Source: Candidatus Saccharicenans subterraneus
GTDB lineage: Bacteria > Acidobacteriota > Aminicenantia > Aminicenantales > Saccharicenantaceae
NCBI GenBank assembly: GCA_003426165.1
Contig: QUAH01000005.1
Span: 1 to 64,000 of the forward strand
Direction: 5' to 3'
DNA: 64,000 nucleotides
Part shown: positions 17,215 through 25,456 of the stretch, piece after piece
How positions within the stretch are numbered: position 1 is the stretch's first letter
How the letters are laid out: every line of letters starts with the position of its first letter
Notes under the pieces: model-generated
What the model saw: only the letters and a program-made list of their open reading frames with translations
What the model was told of the DNA's origin: nothing
The model's database searches: none
Made by a program: the position numbers and the translations under genes

Positions 17215-18843
17215 ATGTCTTTCAAGAAAGCGAGGAAATATTTTCTGCCGACCGGCCTGTTGCTGGCCCTGGCCTGGCTGTGGTTGTCCGCCCCGGCCAC
17301 TCAAAGCGGTCTGGCCAACTGGCCCGGTCAGGATGAAGGCTGGGGCTGTACCAGCATCATGGTTGGACGTCTGGCCTCGGCCGATGGCTCGGTCATAACC
17401 TGTCATACCTGCGACGGAAACTACCGCCAGTGGGTAAACATAGTTCCGCGACGCCAGAATAAGCCAGGGACGATGAACAAAGTGTACGAGGGTAGGATGA
17501 ACACCGAGACTCCCCAGGATATGAAAGGAGTGATACTAAAAGGGGAGGTGCCGGAGGTTCCGGAAACTTTTGCCTTTCTCAATACCGCTTACCCGGCTCT
17601 GAACGAGTTCGGACTGGCCATTGGCGAAACCACCATCGGCGGGAAACAGGAACTGTACAACCCGGAAGGCATGTTCATGATCGAAGAGCTGGAAAGGTTG
17701 ATGCTGGAAAGATGCAAAACGGCCCGGGAAGCCATCAAGCTGGCCGGAGAACTGGTCAAGCAGTATGGCTATGGAGATTATGGCGAATGCCTGACCATAG
17801 CTGACAGCCGGGAGGTCTGGCATTTTGAAATCTTTGGAGCCGGGCCCCTGGAAAAGGGAGCGGTCTGGGCCGCGGTCAGGATACCGGATGACCAGGTTGG
17901 TATTTCGGCCAACATTCCCCGCATCGGCCAGTTGAACTTAAAGGACCCTAATAACTATATGGCTTCCGACAATGTATTCAAGGTAGCCGAGGAAATGGGC
18001 TGGTGGGACCCGAAGAAAGGCGAGCCCTTCAAGTTCTGGAAAGCCTATGGTGGGCCCAAGGCTTTTGCCATCAGAGAATATTTTGTTTTCAGCCAGCTAG
18101 CCCCGTCACTGAAGCTGGACCTGAACGCCGAGGAGCTGCCATTTTCCATAAAGCCGGAAAAGAAGGTATCGGTTCGCGACATCCTGCGCCTGTACCGGGA
18201 AACCTACGAAGGAACCGATTATGATATGAGCCGGAACCTGATGGTCAAAAAGAGAAACTCGGAGGAGCTGACCAGGAGCCCGGTGGTCAGCAACTGGATG
18301 TCGAGGGACTGGATTAATCTTATTAACACTCTTAAACCGGGTACGATTTCCCCGCAGCGCACCATCGCCATCAATGCCTGTGCTTACGCCACGGTCATTC
18401 AGCTTAGAAGCTGGCTGCCGCCGGCGGTCGGGGCCGTTTGCTGGTTCGCCTTTGACAACCCGGCCCTGAGTGCCAGGATACCAATCTTTGCCGGGGTGAC
18501 CGAGCTCCCCCCGAGTTTTGAGGTCTGTGCCCAGCACCGTTACCGGGAAGACTCGGCGGCCTGGATATTCCGCCGGGCCAACCGGCTGGCCATATTGCGC
18601 TGGGGCGACCACCGCCAGGTCATGGAAGATACGGTCCGGGCCTTTGAAGAAAAGGCCATGGCTGAATTACCCCTGGTTGAAAAGAAAGTGCTGGAAATCA
18701 TGAACAGCAAGACGCCCGATAAGGAACCGCTGACCGTGAATCAATACCTGACCCAGTACACCGGGGACTTTGCCCGGGCGGCCATGCAAAAATACCGGGA
18801 GCTTTATGAACAGTTCTGGACCAGGTATGCCCGGGGGTTCTGA
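17215..18843 (+). CDS. C69 family dipeptidase, exported (paralogue 1)
   Basis: An Ntn-hydrolase of peptidase family C69 that cleaves dipeptides. The 542-residue protein has an N-terminal signal sequence (basic KKARK, then a hydrophobic stretch to about 28) and a short propeptide before C45 in GCTSIMVGR, the expected nucleophile exposed by autoprocessing. The LASADGSVIT segment directly after it is the family hallmark. It is clearly related to the tandem pair at 32280-35757 but more divergent (it lacks their CGICDWTW-type segment). It is a stand-alone gene with a strong promoter. An extracytoplasmic dipeptidase fits a peptide-scavenging cell; substrate preference is unknown. Confidence 0.9.
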   Translation: MSFKKARKYFLPTGLLLALAWLWLSAPATQSGLANWPGQDEGWGCTSIMVGRLASADGSVITCHTCDGNYRQWVNIVPRRQNKPGTMNKVYEGRMNTETPQDMKGVILKGEVPEVPETFAFLNTAYPALNEFGLAIGETTIGGKQELYNPEGMFMIEELERLMLERCKTAREAIKLAGELVKQYGYGDYGECLTIADSREVWHFEIFGAGPLEKGAVWAAVRIPDDQVGISANIPRIGQLNLKDPNNYMASDNVFKVAEEMGWWDPKKGEPFKFWKAYGGPKAFAIREYFVFSQLAPSLKLDLNAEELPFSIKPEKKVSVRDILRLYRETYEGTDYDMSRNLMVKKRNSEELTRSPVVSNWMSRDWINLINTLKPGTISPQRTIAINACAYATVIQLRSWLPPAVGAVCWFAFDNPALSARIPIFAGVTELPPSFEVCAQHRYREDSAAWIFRRANRLAILRWGDHRQVMEDTVRAFEEKAMAELPLVEKKVLEIMNSKTPDKEPLTVNQYLTQYTGDFARAAMQKYRELYEQFWTRYARGF

Positions 18844-18849
18844 GGGTCG

Positions 18850-18883
18850 AGCCAGCTCAGGTCGGACCCGGTCCGGGCTGGCT
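18850..18883. other. hairpin between two convergent genes
   Basis: AGCCAGC (18850-18856) pairs with GCTGGCT (18877-18883), and the loop contains a further GGACC/GGTCC pair. The structure straddles the stops of the converging C69 and MFS genes. No T-run follows on either strand, so a factor-independent terminator is not demonstrated. Confidence 0.3.
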
Positions 18884-20077
18884 TGACATCCTGGATACCC
18901 GGAGGAATAAGACCGCGGCCGTTATCTGGGCCAGCACCGAGAACAGGACCATGGCTCCAAGCTGTCGGCTGTAGAGGAAGCCCATCAGGGCGCTTCCCGC
19001 AAACCAGGCCGCTCCAAAAATGGCGTTAAAAATTCCGTAGGCGGTGGCCCGTTTTTCCGGTGAAATCATGTTGGCCACCACCGCCTTCAGGATTGATTCC
19101 AGGGCGCCCATCCCGATCCCCCACAGGACTATTCCGGCAATGACCAATGTTTTCTGGCCCGATAGAAAAACCAGGGGAGCAAAGAAGGCCGAAATCAGGG
19201 TGGAAATCATCAGGGCCCCAAGGCCAAGGCGGTCAAAAAGCCGACCGAAGACGAGAGCAGCCACGGCGTCAATGCCCATGGCCAGGGTGTAAAGGAGCGG
19301 GATGGTGGCTCCGGCGAACAGTTCAGTCTTCTGGAAATGAAAACCAAGCAGCGGAAAGTCAGCAAAGCCGGCGGCCAGGAACGAAGTCCCGAGAAGATAC
19401 AGCCAGAAACGACGGCCAAACTTCTTTTCCCAGACTTTTTGTTCCTTGATTTCGAAACGGCTTGGCTCAGGGTAGCGAATTCGCCCGAGAGTCAGGACCA
19501 CCATGGCCAGCAAGGCCGGCAGGAGAAGAAAGGCAAAACCGCGACGGTAGCTGTTAACCGTTCCCAGTCCACGGTTCAGGAAGACTATGAGGGCCAGAAA
19601 CAACGGGCCCAGCATGGCCCCTATCTGGTCCAGGAATTCTTCCAGGGCAAAGCCGTAGCCGGTGCCAACCTGCCGGGCCGCATAGGACATCATGGCATCT
19701 CGGGCTGGCTTGCGGATGGCCTTGCCCATTCGCTCGGCCACGATCAGCATGGCGGCCAGCTCCCAGCGCCCGGTTAGGGCGAGGAGAGGGACGGCCAGGA
19801 GATTAAGCCCGTAGCCAATAAAGGTCAACAGCCAGTAATTCCTGGTGCGGTCGGCCAGCAGACCGGTGGCCAGGCGAAGGCCATAACCGATGAATTCACC
19901 CAGTCCGGCCACCAGACCGACGGCGAAAGCTGAAGCACCCAGCAGACCGAGGTAAGGCCCGGTCAGGCTCCTGGCTCCTTCGTAGGTCATGTCGCTGAAC
20001 AAGCTGACCAGGCCCATGAGAATGATGAAACTCAGGGCCTGCTTTTTAAGCCTTAGATTCACTTCCGGTTGTGACAT
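18857..20077 (-). CDS. major facilitator superfamily transporter
   Basis: A 406-residue polytopic protein with about twelve hydrophobic segments and MFS signatures: GLVSLFSDMTYEGARSLTGPYL near the start, the loop-2/3-type GLLADRTRN, and a second-half equivalent VFGRLFDRLG. It resembles the uncharacterised MFS proteins whose first helix carries SDMTYEG. It has GGAG nine bases before the ATG and its own -10 element upstream. The substrate cannot be inferred: no pathway genes are adjacent, and the divergent neighbour encodes an M24 peptidase. Confidence 0.87.
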   Translation of the reverse strand: MSQPEVNLRLKKQALSFIILMGLVSLFSDMTYEGARSLTGPYLGLLGASAFAVGLVAGLGEFIGYGLRLATGLLADRTRNYWLLTFIGYGLNLLAVPLLALTGRWELAAMLIVAERMGKAIRKPARDAMMSYAARQVGTGYGFALEEFLDQIGAMLGPLFLALIVFLNRGLGTVNSYRRGFAFLLLPALLAMVVLTLGRIRYPEPSRFEIKEQKVWEKKFGRRFWLYLLGTSFLAAGFADFPLLGFHFQKTELFAGATIPLLYTLAMGIDAVAALVFGRLFDRLGLGALMISTLISAFFAPLVFLSGQKTLVIAGIVLWGIGMGALESILKAVVANMISPEKRATAYGIFNAIFGAAWFAGSALMGFLYSRQLGAMVLFSVLAQITAAVLFLRVSRMSSQPGPGPT

Positions 20078-20106
20078 ACGGTGAAACTCCTGAGCTGTTA
20101 AGCTGG

Positions 20107-20112
20107 ATTATA
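20107..20112 (-). promoter_or_regulatory. -10 element of the MFS gene
   Basis: A perfect TATAAT on the minus strand, 29 bases before the MFS ATG. The -35 region at the expected distance is poor (TTGGAC with a 16-base spacer), so an activator may be needed. Confidence 0.45.
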
Positions 20113-20130
20113 TAATATTTAAGCCTCCGT

Positions 20131-20164
20131 CCAAAATTTCCTTGACCGGCAGAGGAAATTTGGG
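20131..20164. repeat. inverted repeat between divergent genes, possible operator
   Basis: The arms CCAAAATTTCC (20131-20141) and GGAAATTTGGG (20154-20164) are complementary over 11 positions with one mismatch, separated by 12 bases. The spacer contains the -35 TTGACC of the M24 peptidase gene, so a dimeric regulator bound here would block or assist that promoter and could also affect the divergent MFS gene. Confidence 0.45.
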
Positions 20165-20171
20165 ATATGTA
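20142..20171 (+). promoter_or_regulatory. promoter of the Tat-type M24 peptidase gene
   Basis: TTGACC (20142-20147, five of six), an 18-base spacer and TATGTA (20166-20171). It is flanked by an inverted repeat and followed by a good GGAGG ribosome site eight bases before the ATG at 20202. Confidence 0.45.
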
Positions 20172-20201
20172 ATCCTTTAATAATTTACTGGAGGTGCCGG
20201 C

Positions 20202-21470
20202 ATGCCCGGAAGAAGAGATTTCCTGAAAATTGGAAGCCTGGCCCTGCTGGCCGGCGGGTCGATGACCTCGGCTCTGGCTGCCTTAAAGTTATCCGGACAG
20301 AAAGTTGGGGATGCGAAGTTAAAAAGCCTGCTGGAGTCTATAAGACCATTTGGCCCGGAAGACTTTCAAATACGCTGGCAGAAGGCCTCCCGGCTGATTA
20401 CCGAACATAAACTGGGCAGCCTGTGGGTAGAGCCCGGCCCGACCATGCAGTATTTTACAGGTGTCAACTGGTGGCGAAGCGAACGAACCTTTGGCTTTCT
20501 CCTTTTTCCGGACAGGGCTCCGGTCTGGGTCTGCTCGGCCTTCGAGCTGGACCGGGCCCGGGAGATGATACCAGCCGACCAGGAAATCAGGACCTGGGAA
20601 GAAAACGAGAGCCCATTTTTATTGATAGGCAAAACTGCCCGAGAATATTCTCGGACAAAGAAAATTGGAATCGAACCATCAACCAGAGTTTTTATCGTCC
20701 ACGGCCTTAGGCGGGATGCCCCCGGGCTGGAGCTCATGGACGGCAGCCCGGTTTCTGATGGCTGCCGGGGAATTAAAAGTGAGAAGGAAATAAAGTGTCT
20801 GGAAGCGGCCAACCGGATTACCAAGCTGGCCTATAGGGAAGCTTTTGGAAAGCTGAAGGAAGGAATGACCCAGGACGAACTGGCCGGCTTTATTAGAGAA
20901 GCTCATGCCGGATACGGCGTGTCCGGCTCAGGCGGTCCATCCTTCGGGCCGGCCTCATCTTTTCCCCATGGCTCGCGTAAAAGAAAGAACCTGGAAAAGG
21001 GCGATGCCATCCTGGTGGACGGTGGTTGCCGGGTTGAAGGCTACAGCTCCGACGTCACCAGGACTCTAATCTTTGGCCGGGCTTCCGCTCTTCAGGAAAA
21101 GATTTGGGACACGGTCCGACGGGCCCAGCTGGCGGCGCTTAACGCCTGCCGTCCCGGAGCAGCCTGCGAGGACGTAGACCGGGCGGCCAGAAAAGTCGTG
21201 GAGGAAGCGGGGTTTGGCCCCGGATATAAATACTTCAGCCATCGGGTGGGTCACGGCATCGGGCTTGAGGGACATGAATATCCTTACCTGGTTCAGGGCA
21301 ACAAGCTCAGAATCCAGCCTGGCATGACCTTCTCCAACGAACCGGGCATCTATCTCCCCGGTGAGTTCGGGATCAGGATCGAGGACTGCATGGTGGTAAC
21401 GGAGGAAGGAGCGAGGATCATGGGTGGCCTGGAAGCCGTTTCACTAAACGAGCCTTTTGCGGCTGAATGA
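20202..21470 (+). CDS. M24 family metallopeptidase (Xaa-Pro peptidase-like), Tat-exported
   Basis: A 422-residue protein beginning with a twin-arginine signal (GRRDFLKIGSLALLAGG), so it is probably exported folded with its metals. The creatinase-like N-terminal domain (about 50-190) is followed by the pita-bread M24 catalytic domain. All five dinuclear metal ligands are present: D273 (VDGGC), D284 (SSDVTRT), H351 (GHGIGLEGHE), E380 (NEPGIY) and E394. It would release N-terminal residues from proline-containing peptides. A second M24 gene lies convergently downstream but lacks a Tat signal. Confidence 0.92.
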   Translation: MPGRRDFLKIGSLALLAGGSMTSALAALKLSGQKVGDAKLKSLLESIRPFGPEDFQIRWQKASRLITEHKLGSLWVEPGPTMQYFTGVNWWRSERTFGFLLFPDRAPVWVCSAFELDRAREMIPADQEIRTWEENESPFLLIGKTAREYSRTKKIGIEPSTRVFIVHGLRRDAPGLELMDGSPVSDGCRGIKSEKEIKCLEAANRITKLAYREAFGKLKEGMTQDELAGFIREAHAGYGVSGSGGPSFGPASSFPHGSRKRKNLEKGDAILVDGGCRVEGYSSDVTRTLIFGRASALQEKIWDTVRRAQLAALNACRPGAACEDVDRAARKVVEEAGFGPGYKYFSHRVGHGIGLEGHEYPYLVQGNKLRIQPGMTFSNEPGIYLPGEFGIRIEDCMVVTEEGARIMGGLEAVSLNEPFAAE

Positions 21471-21640
21471 TCTATTGATCGTTTTCGAATTTTTTTTAGC
21501 AGGGGAAATGGCAATGTTTTCTTTTTTGCCAGGCAAATCAGGCTGGCCTGGTAGTCTCTGAACTTTATTTGATATTTTAAGTCATTGGGCAGGTCCGAGT
21601 TTCGTCCGGCCCGGCAACGGCTCGGCCACAGTCCGGGCTT

Positions 21641-22837
21641 TTAACCAATTAACAATAGGTCTTTCTGGGGGTGGCTGAGAAATTCAGCCCCCGATTCCGT
21701 CACCACCACCATTTCCTCGATGGTCACCACGCCCCGCCCGGGGACCGTCAGACGTGGTTCCAGGGTGAAAACCATGCCCGGTTCCAGAGGGTGGAAAGGT
21801 TTATCAGCATACTTTTCCCAGGCCGGACCGAGCAGGGCTGTCCCGTCGTGGGCAAACCGCCCGACCTGGTGTCCGAGGGCATGTGGAAATTCCTGGTAAC
21901 CGGCCCCGGTGATAATCTTTCGGGCGACTGCGTCAACCTGCACTCCCTGAACCCCGGGCTTCATGGCTTTCCGGGCTTCTTCTATCGCCGTGACAATGGT
22001 CTCGAACCCCTGTCTGACTTCTGGCGGGGCCTGGCTTTCACCGGGCTGAAGCAGGTAGAAAGTTCTCTGCATATCCGAACAATAGCCGTCAACCTTTACC
22101 CCGAAGTCCATGTTGAGAATGTGCCCGGGTTCTGCCTTCCGGTCGGTCGGGGAGTAATGGGCCTGGGCCGTATCCGGCCCGGTAAAGACTGCCGGACAGG
22201 TGCTCTGTCCCCAGGCTGTAGGCAGGCCTCTTTTTTTCAATTCATCCAGCATGAACCCGGCAATTTCTTTTTCGCTCCGCCCCGGTGCCATAAACCCGCG
22301 GACCAGTTCAAAGATTTCTTCGGTAACGGCTATGGCCCTTTTTATGGCGTCGATTTCTACCGGAGATTTTCTTTCTCTAAGGGAAGAAACGATCCTTTCG
22401 GCCGGGACCAGCCTGTTTTCCAGCCCGATTTCCTGCAGGAGCTCGTGGAGAGTCAGGTACATGCCATGGGTCAGGCCGTCACAGATTTCGCTGGTTCTGG
22501 AATAGTTAATGGCAATTTTTTGCGGATTAAGCTCCCGCAGAAATTTCTGCAAAGGCTCTTTTATCCCGGTGACGTATCCGTCGACCGAATCGTAAGCCCC
22601 GGTGTCTTCGATGGCCTTTTTATCGTACAGGCCGACGATGGCCCTTTTCTGCCCGCCGGCACTGATGATGAAAGCCGAATGCCAGGTGACATGTCCCGGG
22701 GCCAGGAAGACCAGGCTGGGGTCTCCACAGATCTCACTTTCCCTGGTAAAGGTTATCCAGCAGTCCAGGCCAACTTCTCTGAGTATTTTCACGGCCTGTT
22801 CAGTTTTTTCTTTAATTAGCATGTGGGTAATGCCCAT
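21641..22837 (-). CDS. M24 family Xaa-Pro peptidase, cytoplasmic
   Basis: A 398-residue Xaa-Pro aminopeptidase/dipeptidase with a creatinase-like N-terminal domain (about 1-140) and an M24 domain carrying all metal ligands (MDFG and SDMQRT for the two Asp; GHQVGRFAHD for His; TLEPRL and TIEEM for the two Glu). No signal peptide is visible, so it probably finishes degrading imported proline peptides. The frame also offers a TTG two codons upstream; the ATG at 22837 has AAGGAG eight bases before it. It lies 24 bases downstream of the POT carrier gene on the same strand, so the two are probably one transcript: uptake and hydrolysis. Confidence 0.92.
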   Translation of the reverse strand: MGITHMLIKEKTEQAVKILREVGLDCWITFTRESEICGDPSLVFLAPGHVTWHSAFIISAGGQKRAIVGLYDKKAIEDTGAYDSVDGYVTGIKEPLQKFLRELNPQKIAINYSRTSEICDGLTHGMYLTLHELLQEIGLENRLVPAERIVSSLRERKSPVEIDAIKRAIAVTEEIFELVRGFMAPGRSEKEIAGFMLDELKKRGLPTAWGQSTCPAVFTGPDTAQAHYSPTDRKAEPGHILNMDFGVKVDGYCSDMQRTFYLLQPGESQAPPEVRQGFETIVTAIEEARKAMKPGVQGVQVDAVARKIITGAGYQEFPHALGHQVGRFAHDGTALLGPAWEKYADKPFHPLEPGMVFTLEPRLTVPGRGVVTIEEMVVVTESGAEFLSHPQKDLLLIG

Positions 22838-22867
22838 GACCAATTCTCCTTAATCTTCTTTTTTATT

Positions 22868-24187
22868 TTAACGGGAGTACCTTTCAAGTTTTTTGATTGA
22901 TATTCCCACCAGGACCGCGGCCAGGGCCAGTAGTCCGGCCAGCAGAAGGAAGAATTGATGGTGGGGAAAACGACTGTAGAGTTTGCCCAGGAGCCCGCTG
23001 CCATAGCTGCCAAAGGCGATGGCCAGGTACCAGCCGCCCATCATCAACCCGCCCACCCTGGACGGGGCCACCTTGGAAACGTAGGATAAGCCCATGGGAG
23101 AAATCAGGATTTCGGCTATGGTGACCACAAAGTAGGTGGAGATCAGCCAGAGCGGCGACATGATATTCAGGTCCCGGTTGCCGCCGCGCAGGCTGGCCAG
23201 AACCATGATGAACATGGCGGCTGTCATGAACAGCATTCCCAGGAAAATCTTCCGCGGGGTGGAGGGTTCTTTCTCTTTCTGACGCAGGCGGTCAAAGAGC
23301 AGCAGCAGGACGGGAGTCAGGGCCAGGATGAAGAATGGTTCAAAGAACTGGTAGGTTTCGGGTCGAAGCCAGCTCTTGATCACGGTGGAGCGAGCGGCGA
23401 ACAGGGTCAGGGCAAAACCGTTCTGGTAGAAGGCCACCCAGAACAGGATGACTATGGCAAAGAGGATGATCAGGGCCAGGATCCGGCCGGAAAAATCAGG
23501 CTCAGGGTTGGTCGTGGCCTGCCTTTCTCCTGCTGAACTTGTTGAGAGTTCGCGCTTTTCCCTGGCCGCAGCGAGCTCCTCTTTTCTGAAAGCGAGGTCG
23601 TCAGCGGCCGACAGGTGAAGCTTTCCAGCCTGGAAGATGACCAGGGCCAGGACCAGGCCCACGGCCGAGACCCAGAAAGACAGGTGGTAGCTGTTAAAGA
23701 CAGCATTGTTGACGGTGGCGATGAGAGGCGCGACCATAGCCCCCAGGTTAACACCCATGTAATAAATGTTAAAACCAGCGTCTTTAAGCTGGGGCCGGTC
23801 CCGGTAAATGTTTCCGACCAGCACCGACATGTTAACCTTGAATATGCCCGTGCCCACGGCAATCAGCAGGAGTCCCAGCTTGAAACTGGCCGTCTGGGCA
23901 GGGGAGGACAGGGCCAACCCGACATAGCCCAGGGACATCAACACCGTTCCGGCCCGGACTGTCTTCAAACGGCCAAAGACCCGGTCACCCAGCCAGCCCC
24001 CGACCAGCGGAAAGAAATAACACAGGGCCAGGAAAAGACCGTACCAGTCGCCCTTGCGGGAATCAGACCAGCCCAGGACACGATCCATGTAGAGAACAAG
24101 GATGGCCATCAGGGTATAGAAACCGATTCTTTCCCACATCTCGGTAAAAAAGATGTAACTCAGGGCGCGGGGATGTTTCTTAAGCAT
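22868..24187 (-). CDS. POT family proton-dependent di/tripeptide transporter
   Basis: A 439-residue peptide carrier of the POT/PTR2 branch of the MFS. The proton-coupling motif E16-x2-E19-R20-x3-Y24 (EMWERIGFY) is intact in the first helix, and the next loops contain PLVGGWLGDRVFGR and the family-like NIYYMGVNLGAMVAP. Twelve or more hydrophobic segments are seen. An AGGTGG site precedes the ATG. The M24 Xaa-Pro peptidase gene follows after 30 bases, a sensible partner for processing imported peptides. Confidence 0.92.
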   Translation of the reverse strand: MLKKHPRALSYIFFTEMWERIGFYTLMAILVLYMDRVLGWSDSRKGDWYGLFLALCYFFPLVGGWLGDRVFGRLKTVRAGTVLMSLGYVGLALSSPAQTASFKLGLLLIAVGTGIFKVNMSVLVGNIYRDRPQLKDAGFNIYYMGVNLGAMVAPLIATVNNAVFNSYHLSFWVSAVGLVLALVIFQAGKLHLSAADDLAFRKEELAAAREKRELSTSSAGERQATTNPEPDFSGRILALIILFAIVILFWVAFYQNGFALTLFAARSTVIKSWLRPETYQFFEPFFILALTPVLLLLFDRLRQKEKEPSTPRKIFLGMLFMTAAMFIMVLASLRGGNRDLNIMSPLWLISTYFVVTIAEILISPMGLSYVSKVAPSRVGGLMMGGWYLAIAFGSYGSGLLGKLYSRFPHHQFFLLLAGLLALAAVLVGISIKKLERYSR

Positions 24188-24221
24188 AGGACCACCTATC
24201 CTTTGGATATAATATGTCAGG

Positions 24222-24239
24222 CCGGATAAAAATATCCGG
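24222..24239. repeat. perfect palindrome upstream of the POT gene, possible operator
   Basis: CCGGATA (24222-24228), a four-base A loop, and TATCCGG (24233-24239) form a perfect inverted repeat. It sits just upstream of a minus-strand TATTAT (24209-24214), which is a plausible -10 for the POT-M24 unit; the -35 position falls inside the palindrome and has no consensus, as in regulated promoters. Confidence 0.4.
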
Positions 24240-24306
24240 GTTGACTGCCAGGCATTCTGGACCTGTTTTCAGCTGTTTTCCGGGTACAGCTTCCACCAAG
24301 GCCGGG

Positions 24307-24334
24307 CCGGTGTTGGCTCTCCTGAGCCGTCCGG
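24307..24334 (-). terminator. hairpin after the class IV aminotransferase gene
   Basis: On the minus strand a GGCTC/GAGCC stem with an AGGA loop lies inside an outer CCGG/CCGG pair, starting five bases past the aminotransferase stop. There is no T-run, so termination here would need Rho or would be weak. Confidence 0.3.
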
Positions 24335-24338
24335 TTCT

Positions 24339-25430
24339 TCAATCAATTTCGTACCTGAAAACCTTCAACCCGGGCAGGACCGGAGCCTGTCCCTTATATA
24401 CGTTCCAGTAATATTCACGGACTTCCCTGAGCTTCTGGTAGAGAGGGTGAGTCTTGTTGGGCAGGTGCTGTCCTATTATCTTCAGGTCAGCATTCACCAG
24501 GACCAGTTTTTCGCAGCGGTTCAGGATGCCGGCAGTGCCGATACTGGCCACGGTCACCAGCTCGTTCTTCCTGACCCTTTCCAGAAGCTCGCCGTAGGTA
24601 AAAGGCCTCTCTTCAACCCTGAGGCCCATTTCCCTCAAAATAATCACCATTCCTTTAATGGTGATGGACGGGAGAATCAGGTTGCTTTCCGGGATTTTGA
24701 CCACGGTTCCGTCAGAAAGGGCAAAAAGACAGCAGGATGAGTCCCATTCGCTGACTTCACGCTGCTCTATCGGCAGATAGGGGCGGTCATCGAGAAAGAG
24801 GACAGAGGCCGCTTCCGGGACCAGGGCCCTGGCCTCGTCTATGGCCTTGATGCTCATCAGGTAATTGATTCCCAGTTTCAGACAGCCCGTCCCGTTCACG
24901 CCGAGGGCCCTGACCAGATGGGGGATAACCACTCCCACAAATGGCTCTCCCAGATACTGGTCATACATGCAGGTGACCGCCCTGATGGCCGGGAAATTGG
25001 GGAAGGTCACACCCATGGAGTGCTCCTCGTCCAGGGTGAATGGCCTAAGGTAGCCCTGGGCCCCCTTTTCGGCCATCTCTTCCAGGTATGGTCTGAGAGC
25101 CGGGTGAGAGAAAAATTTTCGGATGAACAGGTTTTCCAGCTCTTCTTTGGTTGGCAGAATGGACTGCTGCTCCCGGCTCAAATTGAACCCCATGCTCCGG
25201 CGAAAACGCTCCAGGTTCTGGTCCCAGTTAACGAAGACCAGCTCCAGTTTGCCGCGTTCATTTTTCCGGCAAAAATACCTGATGCCCTCAAAGCAAAGAA
25301 AGCTGGCATAGTAAGCCGAACGGGTAGCGGCGTAAGTTTTGGCCTGGGCTTCGAACATTTCGAAGCTCTTATCATAAAGAAAATACCGCATCTGTCCGGG
25401 AGCCCATTTGACTCCTTCAAACTTGGCCAT
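24339..25430 (-). CDS. class IV (branched-chain-type) aminotransferase
   Basis: A 363-residue PLP enzyme of fold type IV, of the length and layout of the longer branched-chain aminotransferases. The Lys expected to hold PLP is in GCLKLGINYLMS (equivalent to the K159 region of E. coli IlvE), SEWDSS supplies the Glu that contacts the pyridine nitrogen, and ILPSITIKG matches the LPGITR motif. The segment after the Glu (DSSCCLFAL instead of a GxxxNLF pattern) is unusual, so specificity for Val/Leu/Ile is uncertain. It is directly downstream (26 bases) of a class V aminotransferase gene and is probably co-transcribed. Confidence 0.82.
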   Translation of the reverse strand: MAKFEGVKWAPGQMRYFLYDKSFEMFEAQAKTYAATRSAYYASFLCFEGIRYFCRKNERGKLELVFVNWDQNLERFRRSMGFNLSREQQSILPTKEELENLFIRKFFSHPALRPYLEEMAEKGAQGYLRPFTLDEEHSMGVTFPNFPAIRAVTCMYDQYLGEPFVGVVIPHLVRALGVNGTGCLKLGINYLMSIKAIDEARALVPEAASVLFLDDRPYLPIEQREVSEWDSSCCLFALSDGTVVKIPESNLILPSITIKGMVIILREMGLRVEERPFTYGELLERVRKNELVTVASIGTAGILNRCEKLVLVNADLKIIGQHLPNKTHPLYQKLREVREYYWNVYKGQAPVLPGLKVFRYEID

Positions 25431-25456
25431 TTCTAACTCCTTATGATGACGTTATT

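Noticed and set aside
21471-21640. CCAGGC/GCCTGG hairpin and T-runs between the two M24 genes as a bidirectional terminator
   Set aside because: The T-run precedes rather than follows the stem in the plus direction, and no T-run follows in the minus direction.
21671-22819. 382-residue open frame on the plus strand opposite the cytoplasmic M24 peptidase gene
   Set aside because: The minus-strand frame carries all M24 metal ligands; the plus-strand product is Phe/Gly/Arg-rich with no domain and follows the usual antisense-shadow composition.
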